Source: Gloeobacter morelensis MG652769 (GTDB taxonomy: Bacteria; Cyanobacteriota; Cyanobacteriia; Gloeobacterales; Gloeobacteraceae). Taken from it: 64,000 nucleotides of DNA. Shown here in pieces: positions 61,914 to 64,000 of this stretch; the stretch's first letter is position 1, and every line of letters begins with the position of its first letter. The notes under the pieces are model-generated. The model searched no databases. It saw only the letters and a list, made by a program, of their open reading frames with translations, and had not been told where the DNA came from. A program made the position numbers and the translations under genes. The stretch is from NCBI RefSeq assembly GCF_021018745.1, contig NZ_CP063845.1, forward strand, positions 3,348,001-3,412,000. Direction: 5' to 3'.

Positions 61914-63268
61914 AACCCGGTGCCCTCCTGCAGGGGCAAACCGTCACTGTCCCCATCACGGCCCTGGCTGCAGGGGGCGATGGGATCGCCCGGCTCACCG
62001 ACGGCCGGGTGCTCTTTGTGGCAGGGACGGTACCCGGTGACACCGTCGAAGCGCGGCTGGTACACCTCAAAAAGGACCACGCTTTCGGCAGGATCCTGCA
62101 GATTGTGCAAGCCTCGCCCCACCGCATCGAAGCCCCTTGCCCGGTGGCCGAACGCTGCGGCAGTTGCCAGTGGCAATGGATCGATTACCCGTTTCAACTG
62201 GAGGCGAAGCAGCGGCAGGTGCGCGAGGCGCTCGAACACCTGGGCGGGTTCGCAGAGCCGCCGGTGGAGCCGGTCATTGCCCAGCCGCGCCCGTTTGGCT
62301 ACCGCAACAAATCGACTTTCCCGATCGGCCGGGATGCCCGCGGTGAACCTGTCATCGGCTACTACCAGAAAGATTCGCACCGGATCGTGCCGCTCGATGC
62401 CTGTCCGGTGCAGGATAGCCGCCTTGACCCGTTGCTCGCGGCGGCGCGCGAATTGATCCGCGTCCAGGGCTGGAGCATTTACGACGAAAAGCACCACCGC
62501 GGCGCCCTGCGCCATCTGGGTCTGCGCATCGGCGAGCGCACGGGCCAGAAATTGCTTACCTTTGTGGTGAACGGCCAGACCCTCTCGGGGATCAAGCCCG
62601 CCGCCCAGGCACTGATGGACCGCTTCCCCGACCTGGTGGGGGTCTGCCTCAATACCCACACCGAGCGCGGCAATACGATCTTTGGTCCCCAGACCCGCTG
62701 CGTGATGGGCCAGGACTTTATCGAAGATGTGCTGGACGGCTTTCGCTTTCGCATCGAGCCCACGACGTTTTTTCAGATCTGCGCCGCCCAGGCGGAAATT
62801 CTCGCCCGCCTGGTGGTCCAAAAGGCGGCAGCCACCTGCGATCAGACCGTGATCGACGCCTACTGCGGCATCGGCACGCTGAGTCTGCCCCTGGCGCGCT
62901 CCGCCCGCTCGGTGGTCGGCATCGAAAGCCATGTCCGTTCAGTGGAGCAGGCCCGGTGCAATGCTCGGATCAACGGTGTCGAGAATTGCCGCTTTGAAGC
63001 CGGCACAGTCGAGGCGCTGCTGCCGGATCTGAAGGCCGATATCGTCGTGGTCGATCCGCCGCGCAAGGGCTGTGACCCGGCGGTGCTCGCAGCGATCTTG
63101 GGCTCGTTGCCGCTGCGGGTGATCTACGTCAGTTGCAATCCCGCCACCCTCGCGCGCGACCTGCGGCAGTTGGTGGCGGGAGGCTATCGCCTGGTGCGCG
63201 TGCAGCCGGTGGACCTGTTTGCCCAGACCCACCACGTCGAGTGCGTGGCGACGCTGGAGCGTCCGTAG
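61895..63268 (+). CDS. rlmD: 23S rRNA (uracil-C5)-methyltransferase, RlmD/RumA type
   Basis: 457 residues. SAM-dependent methylation of a uracil in 23S rRNA (U1939 in E. coli). An N-terminal TRAM-like domain (GQTVTVPITALAAGGDGIARL) leads to the 4Fe-4S cysteines Cys82, Cys88 and Cys91 and a fourth in LDACPVQ. The SAM site is VIDAYCGIGTLSLPLA, the DPPRKGCDP motif follows, and the catalytic Cys is in VIYVSCNPATLARDL. ATG 61895 lies inside the end of the DUF2839 gene. RlmD or the related RlmCD type cannot be told apart here. Confidence 0.92.
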   Translation: MVGRPVEPGALLQGQTVTVPITALAAGGDGIARLTDGRVLFVAGTVPGDTVEARLVHLKKDHAFGRILQIVQASPHRIEAPCPVAERCGSCQWQWIDYPFQLEAKQRQVREALEHLGGFAEPPVEPVIAQPRPFGYRNKSTFPIGRDARGEPVIGYYQKDSHRIVPLDACPVQDSRLDPLLAAARELIRVQGWSIYDEKHHRGALRHLGLRIGERTGQKLLTFVVNGQTLSGIKPAAQALMDRFPDLVGVCLNTHTERGNTIFGPQTRCVMGQDFIEDVLDGFRFRIEPTTFFQICAAQAEILARLVVQKAAATCDQTVIDAYCGIGTLSLPLARSARSVVGIESHVRSVEQARCNARINGVENCRFEAGTVEALLPDLKADIVVVDPPRKGCDPAVLAAILGSLPLRVIYVSCNPATLARDLRQLVAGGYRLVRVQPVDLFAQTHHVECVATLERP

Positions 63269-63288
63269 CACTGTTTTCACCCTGGCAC

Positions 63289-64000
63289 CTATCCCCTACT
63301 TGAAACCCCCAGGCCGGCAAAGGCGATCGTAGGCAGGCACGCCGAGCCGAATACCCATTCGGTCTCAGCCGAAAGCCCGGCCAGTTGCGCGTTGAACGCT
63401 TCGAAGATGTTGCCTGCCACCATCGTGTTTTTGAGGCGACCGACGATTTCGCCGTGCTCGATTTTGTAGCCCAGATCCAGATTCACCGAAAATTCGCCTG
63501 CGAACTGGTTGGATTGGCCCGCTCCCAGCACCTGCTCGACCAGAATGCCCTCGTCGATGGAGCGAATCAGGTCCGCCGCCGGTACCCGGCCGCCGGCCAT
63601 GCACAGATTCACCAGTCCCGGCGAGGGTCGTCCGAGGCCGCCGCGAAAACCGTTGCCGCCCAGCGGTTGCCCGGAGCGCGACGCCCAGGTGCGATCCCAA
63701 TAAAATTCGCGCACAGTGCCCTGCTCGATGAAGCGCTTGGGCCGCGTCGGGGTGCCCTCGTCGTCAAATGGCACCGCCGAGGTGCCCGCGCTCGGATCTT
63801 CGTAGAGGGTGAGCTTTTCGCTAAAGAGTGTCTGGCCGACTTTGTCCGCCAGGGGCGAGGTTTTTTGGACCACCGTCTGCCCGGAAAGGGCCGTTTGAAA
63901 GAGTCCCCCGAGCGTAAAAGCCGCCGCCCTGGGAGAAAAGATCACCGGCAGGGTGCCACCTGCGACCCGGGCGTTGCGCTCGGCGCGGCGGAACTTGGTG
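63289..64000 (-). CDS. PmbA/TldE-family protein (N-terminal part outside the window)
   Basis: The C-terminal 236 or so residues of a TldD/PmbA-family protein that continues beyond the window end. TALSGQTVVQKTSPLADKVGQTLFSEKLTLYEDP, GTPTRPKRFIEQGTVREFYWDRTWA and the ending VVGRLKNTMVAGNIFEAFNAQLAGLSAETEWVFGSACLPTIAFAGLGVS are typical of PmbA/TldE, the non-zinc partner of TldD. The TldD gene lies about 20 kb away in this window. The visible part has no HExxxH, as expected for TldE. Confidence 0.9.
   Translation of the reverse strand, partial: TKFRRAERNARVAGGTLPVIFSPRAAAFTLGGLFQTALSGQTVVQKTSPLADKVGQTLFSEKLTLYEDPSAGTSAVPFDDEGTPTRPKRFIEQGTVREFYWDRTWASRSGQPLGGNGFRGGLGRPSPGLVNLCMAGGRVPAADLIRSIDEGILVEQVLGAGQSNQFAGEFSVNLDLGYKIEHGEIVGRLKNTMVAGNIFEAFNAQLAGLSAETEWVFGSACLPTIAFAGLGVSSRG

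Noticed and set aside
1-64000. CRISPR arrays, rRNA or tRNA genes
   Set aside because: No regular short repeats with unique spacers and no rRNA or tRNA signature segments were seen while reading the window; a covariance-model search would settle it.

Overview
The window is GC-rich, densely packed bacterial DNA from a cyanobacterium. A psbA gene (photosystem II D1), the acyl-ACP reductase/aldehyde-deformylating oxygenase pair for alkane synthesis and a DUF2839-type protein are cyanobacterial hallmarks. The gene content and style point to Gloeobacter or a close relative. That genus call rests on recognition, not on a database search.

Layout. 1-8015: a truncated Ser/Thr kinase, a small secreted protein, a GNAT acetyltransferase, an MFS transporter, a YkuD-like periplasmic protein, a di-haem peroxidase-like cytochrome, a Uma2 nuclease and a DJ-1/PfpI protein. 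8016-19766: an accessory region. A carotenoid-desaturase-like flavoprotein with an inserted Rieske domain and a second unit of exported proteins share an unusual promoter module. It has three 9-bp direct repeats at exact 21-bp steps, then 38 bp to a -10-like box. Next come a membrane-protein fragment that resembles the start of a LytS-type sensor kinase, an IS1634-type element without target duplication, and a large RHS/TIG protein. The IS1634-type element cuts off the end of the RHS gene, and an intact IS630 element splits it. 19767-28360: transglutaminase-like protein, exported amidohydrolase, ilvD, a TPR protein, and an operon of a GT4 glycosyltransferase with an amylo-alpha-1,6-glucosidase-like enzyme. 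28361-31080: an AT-rich, palindrome-bearing control region and a two-gene operon. The operon encodes a thioredoxin-fold/haem-oxygenase-like diiron (HDO) protein and a PaaK-like adenylating enzyme lacking its C-terminal lid.

31101-36865 holds two tandem paralogous secreted sedolisin/subtilisin-like proteases. 37066-49763 is mainly housekeeping: prfC, peroxiredoxin plus thioredoxin-like protein, histidine phosphatase, FHA protein, a tldD operon, HhH and TM2 membrane proteins and pnp. A perfect 21-bp palindrome separates pnp from a Coq4-like gene, which is followed by a polyprenol/phytol-kinase-like gene and the alkane pair. 49874-55703: a mosaic psbA, an M2 peptidase, a GNAT protein and ftsH. 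55812-60330: on one strand, a histidine kinase and response regulator followed by three low-complexity, mostly acidic proteins of unknown function. 60515-64000: two tiny single-pass membrane proteins, a second Uma2 protein, DUF2839, rlmD and the 3' part of a pmbA/tldE-like gene.

The best candidates for something undescribed are the 21-bp repeat promoter modules (8053-8139 and 10561-10647), the HDO/lidless-ligase operon (29051-31043), and the two-component/acidic-protein cluster (55812-60330). No tRNA, rRNA or CRISPR array was seen.
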